50,687 bases of DNA from Mycolicibacterium austroafricanum (GCF_902705885.1 NZ_CACSIP010000012.1:93031-143717); one strand, 5' to 3'. Shown: positions 1-12,895, counted from the first letter of the stretch. The notes: generated by a model not told the origin, from the sequence alone. Made by a program: numbers and translations.

Positions 1-530
1 CCTGCCGATTCCCCGGCTGCGACCGACCTGCAACGTACGCCGACATCGACCACACTCAGCCCTGGCCCAGCGGGCCCACCCACCCCACCAACCTCAAGTG
101 CTACTGCCGTCTGCACCACCTGATCAAAACCTTCTGGGTCGGCTGGAGCGATGCCCAACACCCCGACGGCACCGTGGTGATCACCACCCCGTCGGGCCTG
201 ACTTACACCACCAAGCCGTTCGCGAAACTGCTTTTCCCCCAATGGAACACCACCACCCCACCACCTCCCGACCAACCAGCGTCCGACCCACCAGCAGCAC
301 CCCCACCGGCCCGACCCGGCCGGCACCTGATGATGCCCAGCCGCCGCCGCACCCGCGACGAATCCCGCACCGCCCGGATCGCCGCCGAACGGAAACTCAA
401 CGCCGCCGAACGCTCGCGGGAAAGCGCATCGACCGCACCGACCCCACCGCCGGGCCATCGAGACCCCGACTACCAGTTCCACCCCGCAGACCACATCCCC
501 GACTACGGCGACGACCCGCCACCCTTCTGA
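1..530 (+). CDS. 13E12-family HNH endonuclease domain protein, C-terminal part
   Basis: The gene is cut by the left window edge; the reading frame begins at base 3. The first residues carry a Cys-x4-Cys pair (CRFPGC), then DIDHTQPW and a CRLHH/KTFW stretch. This is the zinc-binding HNH nuclease fold found at the C-terminus of DUF222/13E12 repeat proteins, which are multicopy in mycobacteria. After it come about 100 residues of low-complexity Pro/Arg/Thr sequence, a normal variable tail of the family. Nuclease chemistry is inferred from the motif; cellular role and target are unknown. In M. tuberculosis, members of this repeat family serve as a phage integration site. The DUF222 part lies outside the window. 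Confidence 0.85.
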   Translation, partial: CRFPGCDRPATYADIDHTQPWPSGPTHPTNLKCYCRLHHLIKTFWVGWSDAQHPDGTVVITTPSGLTYTTKPFAKLLFPQWNTTTPPPPDQPASDPPAAPPPARPGRHLMMPSRRRTRDESRTARIAAERKLNAAERSRESASTAPTPPPGHRDPDYQFHPADHIPDYGDDPPPF

Positions 531-572
531 GGGAGTGCGCCGTGGAATGCGGCGTGACGGCATGCGTTAGAC

Positions 573-1085
573 ATGGGGGTGATGTCCAAGCCTGCCGTGG
601 GTGCCCTGCGCTTCGTAGCGGTCACCCAGGATGATCCGCTCGCCGCGCCGCTGATCGACGAGCTCGCGGTCGAATACGCCGACCGGTACGGGGGAGCCCG
701 GGACAAGGTCCACGCGTGGTTGCGTGGGTATCCCAGCGCGGAGTTCGAGGCGCCCGGCGGCGGTCTGCTGATCGGTCTGCTCGACGGTCAACCCGTCACG
801 GGCGGGGCGTTCCGCAGATTCGACGTGACGACCGCCGAGCTCAAACGCATCTGGACCGACAGCCGCCACCGTCGCCGCGGGCACGCCCGGGCCCTGGTGG
901 CCCGCCTGGAAGACGAGATCGCCGCGCGGGGCTATTCGCAGATCTACCTCACAACCGGCGATCGGCAACCCGAAGCCGAGGCGCTGTACCTGTCGATGGG
1001 GTACACGAGACTGGCAGAGCCGCTGCCCGCAGAGGGCGAGGTCTACCCGATCGCTTTCACCAAGGCGCTGCCGCTCGACCTATAG
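573..1085 (+). CDS. GNAT-family N-acetyltransferase
   Basis: A 170-residue single-domain acetyltransferase, typical GNAT length. The acetyl-CoA pyrophosphate loop (RRRGHA) lies about two thirds along, followed by the ALYLSMGYTRL segment that forms the last strand and helix of the fold. The acceptor substrate cannot be read from sequence. Two in-frame starts exist: the ATG at 573 and another at 582 (MSKPAV); neither has a strong ribosome-binding site. The TAG stop at 1083-1085 is also the first half of a candidate -10 hexamer for the next gene. Confidence 0.85.
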   Translation: MGVMSKPAVGALRFVAVTQDDPLAAPLIDELAVEYADRYGGARDKVHAWLRGYPSAEFEAPGGGLLIGLLDGQPVTGGAFRRFDVTTAELKRIWTDSRHRRRGHARALVARLEDEIAARGYSQIYLTTGDRQPEAEALYLSMGYTRLAEPLPAEGEVYPIAFTKALPLDL

Positions 1086-1088
1086 GCT
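1083..1088 (+). promoter_or_regulatory. Candidate -10 hexamer (TAGGCT) for the small membrane protein gene
   Basis: TAGGCT fits the mycobacterial TANNNT -10 pattern and ends 7 nt before the GTG at 1096, so transcription would begin at or next to the start codon. The TAG is also the stop codon of the acetyltransferase gene. No convincing -35 is visible. Confidence 0.5.
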
Positions 1089-1095
1089 TGCCTGT

Positions 1096-1386
1096 GTGTC
1101 GGAGTCGACCATCGGTTGGTTGTTGCTTGCCGCTGCCGCAATGACATTCGTGTTCGGCGGGCTGTCCCGAGTGTTCATCGGCCGCCGCCGTGACACCAAG
1201 TGGGTCCGCCGACTCGTGCACGTGTTCCGCCGCACCGGCGTCGCTCGGGTGCTGTTCGGCCGCTTCGAGGAAGACGTGCTCGACGACGACGAACTCGACA
1301 CGATGATCCTGATGCCCGCCATCGTGATCGCCTGCGGCCTGACGCTGACGGCGGTCTTCCTGCTCGGCTACGACACGCTGGCCTGA
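1096..1386 (+). CDS. Small two-helix membrane protein of unknown function
   Basis: A 96-residue protein with hydrophobic helices at about residues 6-25 and 70-92. They flank an Arg-rich, then acidic middle segment (RRRDTKWVRRLVHVFRRTG, then EEDVLDDDELD). The strong charge switch suggests a membrane protein with a structured cytoplasmic loop. I do not recognise a family. The GTG start is chosen because a TANNNT hexamer sits 7 nt upstream; no Shine-Dalgarno sequence is present. GC-rich third codon positions support real coding. It lies between an acetyltransferase and a convergent metallo-hydrolase, with no obvious functional partner. Confidence 0.7.
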   Translation: MSESTIGWLLLAAAAMTFVFGGLSRVFIGRRRDTKWVRRLVHVFRRTGVARVLFGRFEEDVLDDDELDTMILMPAIVIACGLTLTAVFLLGYDTLA

Positions 1387-1414
1387 TTCACGGCTCCGCC
1401 GTGGGAAGCCTGAT

Positions 1415-2149
1415 TCACGCCTGAAGCGCCTTTTCAGCCGCCTCGCGGACCGGGCCCCGCCACACCGGCCCGTGACCAGGTAACAGCACCTCGGCATCAA
1501 GTGTGGCCAGCGCGGTCAGGCTCCTGCGGCAGCTCTGCTCGTCATGGTTGAACACGGACGGCAGCAGCTGCGGTCCCGGCCGCGGCGCGACCGGGTGATC
1601 GGTGACGAGAGCGTCGCCGCTGATCACCACCCCGTCCACCACGTAGGAGCAGTGCCCGCCGGTGTGACCGGGCGTCGGGATCGCCTTCGGCGTCCCGGGC
1701 AGTTGCGCAGCGATGTCCTCGGTCAGCGGCGCCGCGGTCGGGATGCCGGCGTGGGTCAGGCCGCCCTTGCGGATGATCGAGACCGACCACTTCAGCCATT
1801 TCGGTTGCCAGACGTGCGCGGCGACATCCACCGGGGAGGCTTGCTCGAGGTACTCGCGCTTGGAATGGCCCACCTCGTCCGCGTGGCAGTACACCGGGGT
1901 CCCGTGGGTCTCGGCGAACCAGATCGCCGTTCCCAAGTGGTCGACGTGCGCGTGGGTCAGCAGGATCGCACGAACGTCGGGCGCGCCGAACCCCAGCCGG
2001 CCCAGTGAGTCGAGGACATCCGCGCGGTTGCCGGGGAAGCCCGCGTCGATCAGCAGCACACCGCCGTCGCCGGTGACGAGCGTCCAGTTGACGAGGCCGG
2101 TCTGGGCGAAGTGGACGCGGTCGGTGATGGCTGTCAGAACCGGTGGCAT
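1415..2149 (-). CDS. Metallo-beta-lactamase-fold hydrolase
   Basis: A 244-residue MBL-fold protein. The zinc-binding HxHxDH motif appears as THAHVDHLG; later metal ligands are visible in PTPGHTGGH, in SGDALV and in a final LPGHGP. This architecture is shared by glyoxalase II-like, lactonase-like and RNase-like hydrolases, so the substrate is open. The gene is divergent from fgd with only 23 bp between start codons. A TACACT hexamer (2156-2161, minus strand) sits 6 nt before the ATG, predicting a leaderless transcript. Confidence 0.9.
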   Translation of the reverse strand: MPPVLTAITDRVHFAQTGLVNWTLVTGDGGVLLIDAGFPGNRADVLDSLGRLGFGAPDVRAILLTHAHVDHLGTAIWFAETHGTPVYCHADEVGHSKREYLEQASPVDVAAHVWQPKWLKWSVSIIRKGGLTHAGIPTAAPLTEDIAAQLPGTPKAIPTPGHTGGHCSYVVDGVVISGDALVTDHPVAPRPGPQLLPSVFNHDEQSCRRSLTALATLDAEVLLPGHGPVWRGPVREAAEKALQA

Positions 2150-2155
2150 GCGGCG

Positions 2156-2161
2156 AGTGTA
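2156..2161 (-). promoter_or_regulatory. Candidate -10 hexamer (TACACT) for the MBL-fold hydrolase gene
   Basis: Read on the minus strand, TACACT ends 6 nt before the ATG at 2149. It lies inside the 23-bp gap shared with the divergent fgd gene, so the two promoters must overlap. Confidence 0.5.
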
Positions 2162-2172
2162 GAAACATAGGT

Positions 2173-3183
2173 ATGGCTGAACTGAAACTGGGCTACAAGG
2201 CGTCGGCGGAGCAGTTCGCGCCGCGTGAACTCGTCGAACTGGCCGTCGCGGCCGAAGAACACGGCATGGACAGCGCGACGGTCAGTGATCACTTCCAGCC
2301 CTGGCGTCACGAAGGCGGTCACGCACCGTTCTCGCTCGCCTGGATGACCGCCGTCGGGGAGCGCACCCAGCGGCTCGTCCTCGGCACGTCGGTTCTGACC
2401 CCGACCTTCCGCTACAACCCCGCCGTCATCGCCCAGGCCTTCGCCACCATGGCGTGCCTCTACCCGAACCGGATCTTCCTCGGTGTGGGCACCGGTGAGG
2501 CCCTCAACGAGATCGCCACCGGATACGAGGGCGAGTGGCCCGAGTTCAAGGAACGCTTCGCCCGGCTGCGGGAGTCGGTCAAGCTGATGCGCGAGCTGTG
2601 GCTCGGTGACCGCGTCGACTTCGACGGTGAGTACTACAAGACCAAGGGCGCGTCGATCTACGACGTCCCCGAGGGCGGCGTGCCTGTCTACATCGCGGCC
2701 GGCGGACCCGTCGTCGCCAAGTACGCGGGCCGCGCAGGCGACGGCTTCATCTGCACCTCCGGCAAAGGTGAGGAGCTGTACAAGGACAAGCTCATCCCCG
2801 CCGTGCAGGAGGGCGCCGAGAAGGCCGACCGCAACTCCGAGGACATCGACCGGATGATCGAGATCAAGATCTCCTACGACACCGACCCCGAGCTGGCGTT
2901 GGAGAACACCCGGTTCTGGGCGCCGCTGTCGCTGACCGCCGAACAGAAGCACAGCATCGACGACCCGATGGAGATGGAGAAGGCCGCCGACGAGCTGCCC
3001 ATCGAGCAGGTGGCCAAGCGCTGGATCGTCGCCTCCGACCCGGACGAGGCCGTCGAGAAGGTCAAGGACTACGTCGGCTGGGGACTCAACCACCTCGTCT
3101 TCCACGCACCCGGTCACGACCAGCGGCGCTTCCTGGAACTGTTCCAGCGTGACCTGGAACCGAGGCTGCGACGCCTGGCCTGA
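2173..3183 (+). CDS. fgd1: F420-dependent glucose-6-phosphate dehydrogenase
   Basis: Oxidises glucose-6-phosphate to 6-phosphogluconolactone while reducing cofactor F420. It is the main source of F420H2 in mycobacteria, feeding F420-dependent reductases including the nitroreductase that activates nitroimidazole prodrugs. The 336-residue product has the family's usual length and opens [15 protein letters not shown]. It is a luciferase-like TIM barrel with the SDHFQPW segment near residue 39-45, the [10 protein letters not shown] cofactor loop near 107, and [15 protein letters not shown] later. An in-frame GTG at 2143 would add ten residues but overlaps the divergent hydrolase start; ATG 2173 matches the known N-terminus. 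Its place before pta-ackA matches M. tuberculosis. Confidence 0.97.
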   Translation: MAELKLGYKASAEQFAPRELVELAVAAEEHGMDSATVSDHFQPWRHEGGHAPFSLAWMTAVGERTQRLVLGTSVLTPTFRYNPAVIAQAFATMACLYPNRIFLGVGTGEALNEIATGYEGEWPEFKERFARLRESVKLMRELWLGDRVDFDGEYYKTKGASIYDVPEGGVPVYIAAGGPVVAKYAGRAGDGFICTSGKGEELYKDKLIPAVQEGAEKADRNSEDIDRMIEIKISYDTDPELALENTRFWAPLSLTAEQKHSIDDPMEMEKAADELPIEQVAKRWIVASDPDEAVEKVKDYVGWGLNHLVFHAPGHDQRRFLELFQRDLEPRLRRLA

Positions 3184-3204
3184 CACCGCGAACCGGGCGA
3201 GTTC

Positions 3205-4182
3205 ATGCGGATTCTCGCGTCGGTACTGGGTCTGCTGTCGCTGGCGGTCGCGCTGGCGGCGTACGGAGCTCGCTACCTGCCGATCTCCGGCCACCCCACC
3301 CTGATCGCCGCCGCGGTGGCGCCCTACCTGGTGCTCTCCGCGCCGGTGGCGGTGCTGCTTCTCGCTCTGGGTAGACGCTGGTTACTCACCGTGGTGGCGT
3401 TGGCGGTGACGGCGGCGCTGGTCTGGGTGTACGTACCGCGTTTCCACAGCCCGCCCGTCGACGCTTCCCGGGCAACGGCTTCGGTGCAGGTACGGGTGTT
3501 GACTGCCAATCTCGGTATGGGACAGGCCGATCCGCCGGCTCTGGTGACGCTGGCCCGCGACACCGCCGACATCGTGGCCGTCCAGGAGATGACCCCGGAA
3601 GCTGCCGACGGGCTCGTAGCCGCCGGGATGGACGCGGCGTTCCCGCACCGGATCGTCCTGCCCGCACCCCTGGCGTCCGGCATCGGCATCTGGAGTCGCC
3701 ACCCGATCGTCGACTCAGGCCGGATCGACGGTTACGCCCTGCCGATGTTGGGCGCCCGGATCCGGATCCCCGGGGTGGTGGTCGACACCACTGTGCTGTC
3801 CGTTCACCTGGCAGCGCCGTGGCCGCAGCCGATCGGGCAATGGCTGCAGGACATCGCGCAGCTGCCCGACACGCTGCGGGAGGTGGGGCAGGCCGCCGGC
3901 GCAGGCGCGGTGATCGTCGCCGGTGACTTCAACGCCACCACGGACATGGCTCCGTTCCGGCGGCTGCTGGGCCAGGGATACGCGGACGGCGGCGCGCAGG
4001 CCGGAGCCGGGCTGGCCCGCACCTACCCAGGAGACGGCAAATGGCCGCCACTGCTGGGGATCGACCACGTCCTGGTGAAGAACGCCGCGGCGGTGTCGGC
4101 CACAACGGTGGTGGTACGGGGATCGGACCACCGCGGGCTGCTCGCCACGCTGCGGGTGCCGGTGGACATGACAAGCAGTTGA
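3205..4182 (+). CDS. Membrane-anchored endonuclease/exonuclease/phosphatase (EEP) family protein
   Basis: A 325-residue protein with three hydrophobic N-terminal segments (roughly residues 1-85), then an EEP domain. The full catalytic set is visible: TANLGMG (Asn), VQEMTPE (Glu), AGDFNATTD (Asp and Asn), IDHVLV (Asp-His) and GSDHRGL (Ser-Asp-His). The topology puts the catalytic domain outside the membrane. Relatives include phosphodiesterases, sphingomyelinase-like enzymes and nucleases, so the substrate is unknown. It lies 21 bp after fgd and 16 bp before pta and may be co-transcribed with them. It is an insertion relative to the M. tuberculosis order fgd1-pta as I recall it. Confidence 0.85.
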   Translation: MRILASVLGLLSLAVALAAYGARYLPISGHPTLIAAAVAPYLVLSAPVAVLLLALGRRWLLTVVALAVTAALVWVYVPRFHSPPVDASRATASVQVRVLTANLGMGQADPPALVTLARDTADIVAVQEMTPEAADGLVAAGMDAAFPHRIVLPAPLASGIGIWSRHPIVDSGRIDGYALPMLGARIRIPGVVVDTTVLSVHLAAPWPQPIGQWLQDIAQLPDTLREVGQAAGAGAVIVAGDFNATTDMAPFRRLLGQGYADGGAQAGAGLARTYPGDGKWPPLLGIDHVLVKNAAAVSATTVVVRGSDHRGLLATLRVPVDMTSS

Positions 4183-4198
4183 CGGCAGGCTTTGACAC

Positions 4199-6277
4199 GT
4201 GCCCGATGCGCCGAGCTCTCCGATGTCCGCCATCTACGTAGCGTCACCGGAGGGTGATACCGGGAAATCGACCATTGCGCTGGGCATCCTGCACCGGCTT
4301 GCCGCGACGGTCGCCAGGGTCGGGGTCTTCCGGCCGATCACCCGGCTGGGTGAGGGACGCGACTACATCCTCGAACTGCTGCTCGATCACACGACCGCAG
4401 GCCTGGCCTACGAGGACTGTGTCGGGGTCAGCTACCAGCAGTTGCACGACGACCCCGACGCCGCGCTCGCCGAGATCGTCGACCGTTTCCACCAGGTCGC
4501 CGACCAGTGTGACGCGGTCCTGGTCGTGGGCAGCGATTACACCGACGTCGCAGCACCCAGCGAGCTGTCCACCAACGCCCGCATCGCCGCGAACCTCGGG
4601 GCGCCGGTGGTGCTCGCCGTCAAGGCCAAGGGCCGCACCCCCGTTCAGGTCGCGCAGGTGGTCGAGGTGTGCATGGACGAGATCGCCGCGCAGCATGCCA
4701 GAACCGCCGCGGTGGTGGTGAACCGGTGTGAGCCCGGAAAAATGGTCGATGTCGCTGCGGCGCTGCAGAATCTGGGTCCCAGGACCTATGTGTTGCCCGA
4801 GGAGCCACTGCTGGTCGCGCCGTCGGTCGCCGAACTGCAGGCCGCGGTCGAGGGCACGGTACTGCGGGGTGATCCCGAACTGCTGACCCGCGAGGTGCTG
4901 GATGTCCTGGTAGCCGGGATGACGGCGGAGCACGTGTTGGAGCGGTTGACCGAAGGTGTTGCGGTGGTCACCCCCGGGGACCGCTCCGATGTGGTGCTGG
5001 CCGTACTCAGCGCCCATGCCGCAGAAGGCTTTCCGTCGTTGTCCTGCGTCATCCTCAACGGCGGTCTGGCGTTGCATCCGTCGATCGAGTCGCTGGTGTC
5101 GGGTCTGGGTCTGCGGCTGCCGATCATCGAGACGCGGTTCGGCACCTTCGAGACGGCCAGCAGGGTCGCCGCGACCCGCGGCCGGGTGACCACCGGGTCG
5201 CACCGCAAGGTCGACACCGCGCTGGCGTTGATGGACACCCATGTCGACACCGGGGATCTGTTGGCGCAGTTGGCCATTGCCACCCCTTCTGCGGTGACAC
5301 CGCAGATGTTCACCTACCGGTTGCTCGACCGGGCTCGCGCGGACCGCAAGCGCATCGTGTTGCCCGAGGGCAACGACGACCGCATCCTCAAGGCCGCGGG
5401 TCGGCTGCTGCAGCGCCAGGTTGCCGACCTGACGATTCTCGGCGAGGAGACGCAGGTGCGCGCCCGCGCCGCAGAGCTCGGGGTCGACCTGTCCAGTGCC
5501 GTGGTGCTCGACCCGCAGACCAGCGAGTTGTGCGACCAGTTCGCCGAGCAGTACGCGACATTGCGCGCCCACAAGGGGGTGACCGTCGAGCAGGCCCGCG
5601 AGATCATCCACGACGTCTCGTATTTCGGCACCATGCTGGTGCACAACAACATGGTCGACGGCATGGTGTCCGGGGCCAGGCACACCACCGCGCACACCGT
5701 GCGCCCGTCGTTCGAGATCATCAAGACGATGCCCAATGTCTCCACGGTGTCCAGCATCTTCCTGATGTGCCTGGCCGACGAGGTACTGGCCTACGGAGAC
5801 TGTGCGATCGTTCCGGACCCGACCGCCGAACAGCTCGCCGACATTGCGATCTCCTCTGCCCGTACCGCCGCACAATTCGGCATCGATCCGCGGGTGGCGA
5901 TGCTCTCGTACTCGACCGGGTCCTCCGGCACCGGTGCCGACGTCGACAAGGTCAGGAAGGCAACGGAATTGGTGCGGTCCCGCGAACCCGATCTGCTGGT
6001 GGAGGGCCCGATCCAGTACGACGCCGCGGTGGAACCGTCGGTGGCGGCGACGAAGATGCCGGAGTCGAAGGTGGCGGGGCACGCGACGGTGCTGATCTTC
6101 CCCGACCTCAACACCGGCAACAACACCTACAAGGCGGTCCAGCGCAGTGCGGGCGCCATCGCCATCGGCCCGGTGCTGCAGGGGCTGAACAAGCCCGTCA
6201 ACGACCTGTCCCGCGGTGCGCTCGTCGAGGACATCGTCAACACTGTCGCCATCACCGCGATCCAGGCTCAGGGGTGA
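4199..6277 (+). CDS. pta: Phosphate acetyltransferase
   Basis: Converts acetyl-CoA and phosphate to acetyl phosphate and CoA in the cytosol, the first half of the Pta-AckA pathway. The 692-residue product is the long form. A P-loop domain lies at the N-terminus ([13 protein letters not shown], about residues 15-27), then a DRTGG-type regulatory domain in the middle. The catalytic PTA_PTB domain runs from about residue 370, with [12 protein letters not shown] and the [12 protein letters not shown] segment. The GTG start is favoured because it precedes the conserved N-terminal strand; no strong ribosome-binding site is seen. ackA follows 4 bp after the stop, so the two are almost certainly co-transcribed. 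Confidence 0.96.
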   Translation: MPDAPSSPMSAIYVASPEGDTGKSTIALGILHRLAATVARVGVFRPITRLGEGRDYILELLLDHTTAGLAYEDCVGVSYQQLHDDPDAALAEIVDRFHQVADQCDAVLVVGSDYTDVAAPSELSTNARIAANLGAPVVLAVKAKGRTPVQVAQVVEVCMDEIAAQHARTAAVVVNRCEPGKMVDVAAALQNLGPRTYVLPEEPLLVAPSVAELQAAVEGTVLRGDPELLTREVLDVLVAGMTAEHVLERLTEGVAVVTPGDRSDVVLAVLSAHAAEGFPSLSCVILNGGLALHPSIESLVSGLGLRLPIIETRFGTFETASRVAATRGRVTTGSHRKVDTALALMDTHVDTGDLLAQLAIATPSAVTPQMFTYRLLDRARADRKRIVLPEGNDDRILKAAGRLLQRQVADLTILGEETQVRARAAELGVDLSSAVVLDPQTSELCDQFAEQYATLRAHKGVTVEQAREIIHDVSYFGTMLVHNNMVDGMVSGARHTTAHTVRPSFEIIKTMPNVSTVSSIFLMCLADEVLAYGDCAIVPDPTAEQLADIAISSARTAAQFGIDPRVAMLSYSTGSSGTGADVDKVRKATELVRSREPDLLVEGPIQYDAAVEPSVAATKMPESKVAGHATVLIFPDLNTGNNTYKAVQRSAGAIAIGPVLQGLNKPVNDLSRGALVEDIVNTVAITAIQAQG

Positions 6278-6281
6278 GGTC

Positions 6282-7487
6282 ATGACACGCACCGTCCTCG
6301 TCCTCAACTCCGGCTCGTCGTCGGTGAAACTGCAGTTGGTGGACCCGGACTCGGGAGCGTCGCTGGCCGAGGGGATCGTCGAACGGATCGGGGAGGATTC
6401 CTCGTCGGCCGAACTCACGGCCGGGCAGACGACGGTCTCCCGCGAGCAGCGGGTGGCCGATCACGACGGGGCGCTGCGCCTTGCCTTCGAGTTGTTCGAG
6501 GAGACCGGGACCCGGCTCGAGGATCTCGGCCTCGTCGCGGTCGGGCACCGCGTCGTGCACGGCGGTCCCGACCTGTACCGGCCCACGGTCGTCGACGACG
6601 CGCTGATCGTGCGGCTCGAGGAGTTGGCGCCCCTGGCTCCGCTGCACAACCCGCCGGCGATCCTCGGCATCGAGGTCGCCCGCAAGGCGCTGCCCGATAT
6701 CCCGCACGTCGCCGTGTTCGACACCGCCTTCTTCCACGACCTGCCGCCCGCGGCCGCCACGTACGCCATCGACCACGAGATCGCCACCCGGTGGAACATC
6801 CGGCGGTACGGCTTCCACGGCACGTCGCACCAGTACGTCAGCGAGCAGGCCGCGGCGTTCCTCGGTGTGCCGCAGGACTCACTGAGCCAGATCGTGCTTC
6901 ACCTCGGCAACGGGGCCTCGGCCTCGGCAATCGTCGGCGGCAGGCCGGTGGAGACCTCGATGGGGCTCACCCCGATGGAGGGGCTGGTGATGGGGACCAG
7001 ATCCGGCGACATCGACCCCGGCGTGATCACCTACCTGTGGCGCACCGCCGGCATGAGCGTCGAGGACATCGAGTCGATGCTGAACCGCCGCTCAGGCGTG
7101 CGGGGTCTCGGCGGCGAGGTCGACTTCCGGGTGCTGCGCCGGCGGATCGATTCCGGATCCGAATCAGACCGGGCAGCAGCACAATTGGCCTATGACGTGT
7201 ACATCCACCGGTTGCGGAAATACATCGGCGCCTACTTCGCCGTCCTCGGGACCGTCGACGTCATCACGTTCACAGCGGGCGTCGGTGAGAACGACGCCGC
7301 GGTCCGCCGCGATGCGCTCTCTGGTCTGGCGGCGTTCGGGATCGAACTCGACGAGCACCTCAACGACAGCCCGGCGAGAGCGGCCAGGCGCATCTCCCCG
7401 GACGGCTCCCCGACGACGGTGCTAGTGATTCCCACCAACGAGGAGCTTGCGATCGCCCGGGCGTGTGCGCAGGTACTTGGCGGCTGA
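6282..7487 (+). CDS. ackA: Acetate kinase
   Basis: Converts acetyl phosphate and ADP to acetate and ATP, completing the Pta-AckA route. The 401-residue product has the normal length. It shows the phosphate-binding start [15 protein letters not shown], the [10 protein letters not shown] signature, HLGNGASAS, and the [19 protein letters not shown] segment with catalytic residues. The ATG at 6282 is chosen over an upstream in-frame start at 6216 because the family begins at VLVLNSGSS and because it follows the pta stop directly. The last 66 bp overlap the convergent STAS gene tail to tail. Confidence 0.97.
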   Translation: MTRTVLVLNSGSSSVKLQLVDPDSGASLAEGIVERIGEDSSSAELTAGQTTVSREQRVADHDGALRLAFELFEETGTRLEDLGLVAVGHRVVHGGPDLYRPTVVDDALIVRLEELAPLAPLHNPPAILGIEVARKALPDIPHVAVFDTAFFHDLPPAAATYAIDHEIATRWNIRRYGFHGTSHQYVSEQAAAFLGVPQDSLSQIVLHLGNGASASAIVGGRPVETSMGLTPMEGLVMGTRSGDIDPGVITYLWRTAGMSVEDIESMLNRRSGVRGLGGEVDFRVLRRRIDSGSESDRAAAQLAYDVYIHRLRKYIGAYFAVLGTVDVITFTAGVGENDAAVRRDALSGLAAFGIELDEHLNDSPARAARRISPDGSPTTVLVIPTNEELAIARACAQVLGG

Positions 7488-7886
7488 AGGGTCGCGGGCC
7501 ACGGGGAGTTCGCGGGCCGGGTCGCAGATCCGTAGCAGCCGCCCGACGTGCGGGCCGGCCAGCAGCGACCACGGGACGCCGACCCGGGAGCACATGACGT
7601 TGATGTTGGACAGCGCGGCAAACCCGGACGCGGCGAAGAACTCCACGGTCTGCAGGTCGAGGATCAGCTGTCGGGACCCGAAGATCCGTCGTTCGACGTA
7701 GCGGGCGAGCGCGCAACTGTTGGTCGCGTCGATTTCCCCGTGAATGGTGACGAGCACTTTGGACGGCGGCAGCTGGCACGCCGAGAAGGTGGCGCGGTGG
7801 TGTTCTTCGCGCAGATCGAACGATGTCGGGTCCGGGCGGTACACCCGCTGCGTGCTCGGAGCCGGCAGTGATTCAGGTATGGACAT
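7422..7886 (-). CDS. STAS-domain anti-anti-sigma factor-like protein
   Basis: A 154-residue protein with a STAS domain at about residues 43-125. The strand [11 protein letters not shown] is followed by [17 protein letters not shown], where the Ser of AASGF is at the position that is phosphorylated in anti-sigma factor antagonists. A 40-residue N-terminal extension precedes it. A GGAGG ribosome-binding site lies a few bases before the ATG at 7886. No anti-sigma kinase or sigma factor gene is adjacent, so the partner is encoded elsewhere. The last 66 bp overlap ackA in the opposite direction, so antisense transcription across the ackA 3' end is expected. Confidence 0.85.
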   Translation of the reverse strand: MSIPESLPAPSTQRVYRPDPTSFDLREEHHRATFSACQLPPSKVLVTIHGEIDATNSCALARYVERRIFGSRQLILDLQTVEFFAASGFAALSNINVMCSRVGVPWSLLAGPHVGRLLRICDPARELPVARDPSAAKYLRTRPGDRKLLVGGNH

Positions 7887-8192
7887 GGTGGCCTCCGTCA
7901 GCCGAAACCTGGAATTCGTACTGTGGATGCCGTCAGGGAAGCTGGCCCTGGCTTCTCAAAGCCGTCGATGACGTCACCAAGTTGTTCTGCTGTACTGGCT
8001 GGCCCATCAACCAGGTTGGCCCACGATACTACGGAATCCGTGGCTTGACCATAAGTCTGCCGGAACGGACAGAAACCTCTCTAGCTGCGATTTTGCTGCA
8101 CTGTCTAGATAATTTTTGTGAGGTCCGGCAGCTGCATTGTCATAATTGACACATCAGCAACTGATTCCGCAATTGCTGGCGTGGCGCCCGGC
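7887..8192. other. 306-bp gene-free, AT-richer interval between pknG and the STAS gene
   Basis: No open frame with mycobacterial codon use is seen. The interval must hold the pknG transcription end and the STAS gene promoter, both on the minus strand. The part around 8040-8160 is visibly richer in A/T (for example near TCTAGATAATTTTTG at 8105) than the flanking genes. Just past the pknG stop, CAGCAA and TTGCTG form a short inverted repeat with a 12-nt loop, too weak to call a terminator. Confidence 0.5.
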
Positions 8193-11443
<3,251 letters not shown>

Positions 11444-11452
11444 GTGCCCCCG

Positions 11453-12772
11453 CTACCGATACTCGCTCAGTCTCGGCCAGATTCCCAACGCCACGGCGAT
11501 GGCCGCCGCGACGCTGAGCGCGGCGGCACCGACCGTGGCGCCCGAGAGCACCCGGCGGGCATTGACGATGTCGCCGCGCAACTGGTTGCGGCTCTGCTCG
11601 ATGCCCTTGGTCAACGCCTCGTCGAGCTTGTCGAACGCGGGCGTCGCGTCGTCCTCGCCGCCCCCCAGCGCGACCTGCGTCGCCGCCTGGTAGTTGCCGA
11701 CCGCGATGTACGCGGTGATCCGATCGTCGGCGGCACGCCACCGGTCGAGCAGTTCATCGGCGTCGGTGAGGTCGGTCTTGTCGATCGCGTCGTCCCGCGC
11801 CATGTATCGGGCCAACTGCTCCTGCATCGCCTCGATCCGCTGGTAGTACGACTGCTTGCGGATGTTCTCGTCGCCGCGGCGGATCAGCGACAGGGTCTCG
11901 TCGGCGCGGGCCTGCTGGGCGGTGATCGCCAGGTTGGTGACGGTCTTGAGCGACTCGGCCGCGGTGTCCTTGGCGCTTCGGCTGTCCGACGTCGAGATCA
12001 CCAGCGCGGTACCCACCCAGATCAACATGATCAGCACCGCCAGCCCGCCGGCGACGAACCCGATGTTGACCCGTCTTCGGGTGCGCTTGGCCAGCCACCG
12101 GTTGGCGAACACCCCGAACAGCAGTGTCGCCACCACTACCAGGATCACCGGGCCGGGGATCTCGGTCGAGGCGGTGGTCTCGGCGTCCACCCGCGCCGAG
12201 GTCTCCTCGTAGAGCCGTTGGGCATCGGGCAGGATCTGCTGCTGCATCATCGACGACGCTTCGGACAGATACGACGAACCGACCGGGTTGCCCGCCCGAT
12301 TGTTGGTGCGCGCGGTCTCGACCAGCCCGGTGTACACCGCCAGTCGGGCGTTGATGCGGCCGAGCAACTGCACCATAGGCTCATCGGTGAGCCCGCTCGA
12401 TGCCCGCGTCGCCGCCACCGCGGCGTCGGTGATCGCCTGCTCGTAGCGCTGCCGCACCGCGCGCGGTTCGACGCCGGCGATGAACGCGGTGGCCGCCGCG
12501 GCGTCGGCGACCGACAACGTGGTGTAGAGCTGTCCGGCGGCGAACGACAACGGCTCGGTGTGATCGAGAACGGTGGTCAACGCCTGCTGCCGGTTGTTGA
12601 TCGTCGTCGACGTCGCGAACGCGCTGCCGATCACCAGTGCGGCCAACACGAATCCGATACTCAGGATGCGGCCGGGTGTCGTCCACAGGAACCACCACCG
12701 TGGATGCGACGGCGTTGTCGGTGACCGCGACGCAAGAGGTTCGGTCGAGGGATGCGCCAACTCCACAGTCAC
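11453..12772 (-). CDS. glnX: Transmembrane signalling protein GlnX
   Basis: A 439-residue membrane protein placed first in the glnX-glnH-pknG operon. Four hydrophobic helices are visible, near residues 35-55, 207-224, 238-260 and 408-428. Long helical extracytoplasmic segments lie between helices 1-2 and 3-4, rich in Ala, Glu and Arg as in chemoreceptor sensor domains. It is thought to relay ligand binding by GlnH to cytoplasmic PknG; that function is taken from the M. tuberculosis work. The GTG start at 12772 (MTVELAHP) has a weak GAGG upstream. It is divergent from mutT3 across 135 bp. Confidence 0.93.
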   Translation of the reverse strand: MTVELAHPSTEPLASRSPTTPSHPRWWFLWTTPGRILSIGFVLAALVIGSAFATSTTINNRQQALTTVLDHTEPLSFAAGQLYTTLSVADAAAATAFIAGVEPRAVRQRYEQAITDAAVAATRASSGLTDEPMVQLLGRINARLAVYTGLVETARTNNRAGNPVGSSYLSEASSMMQQQILPDAQRLYEETSARVDAETTASTEIPGPVILVVVATLLFGVFANRWLAKRTRRRVNIGFVAGGLAVLIMLIWVGTALVISTSDSRSAKDTAAESLKTVTNLAITAQQARADETLSLIRRGDENIRKQSYYQRIEAMQEQLARYMARDDAIDKTDLTDADELLDRWRAADDRITAYIAVGNYQAATQVALGGGEDDATPAFDKLDEALTKGIEQSRNQLRGDIVNARRVLSGATVGAAALSVAAAIAVALGIWPRLSEYR

Positions 12773-12895
12773 GGTTGCGCGGACCTCATCTTGGTCTCGA
12801 TCTCTCTGGCTTTCGTATCGACTTCACCCAAACTCTATAAAAGAAGTCTAAGAGCAAGCCGTGCGAACTGTGTGCATTCGAGGACGGCGGTTCCC

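Noticed and set aside
1..530. HNH protein as evidence of a prophage or mobile element
   Set aside because: 13E12/DUF222 HNH proteins are scattered in mycobacterial chromosomes, and no integrase, terminase, att site or terminal repeat is seen beside it.
4244..6418. 724-codon open frame on the minus strand across pta
   Set aside because: It lies opposite pta, a clear enzyme gene, and its product is His/Gly/Arg-rich without any recognisable motif; long antisense frames are usual in high-GC DNA.
8130..8185. Short inverted repeat after pknG as a terminator
   Set aside because: CAGCAA/TTGCTG gives a stem of only six pairs with a 12-nt loop and no U-run, too weak to annotate as a terminator.
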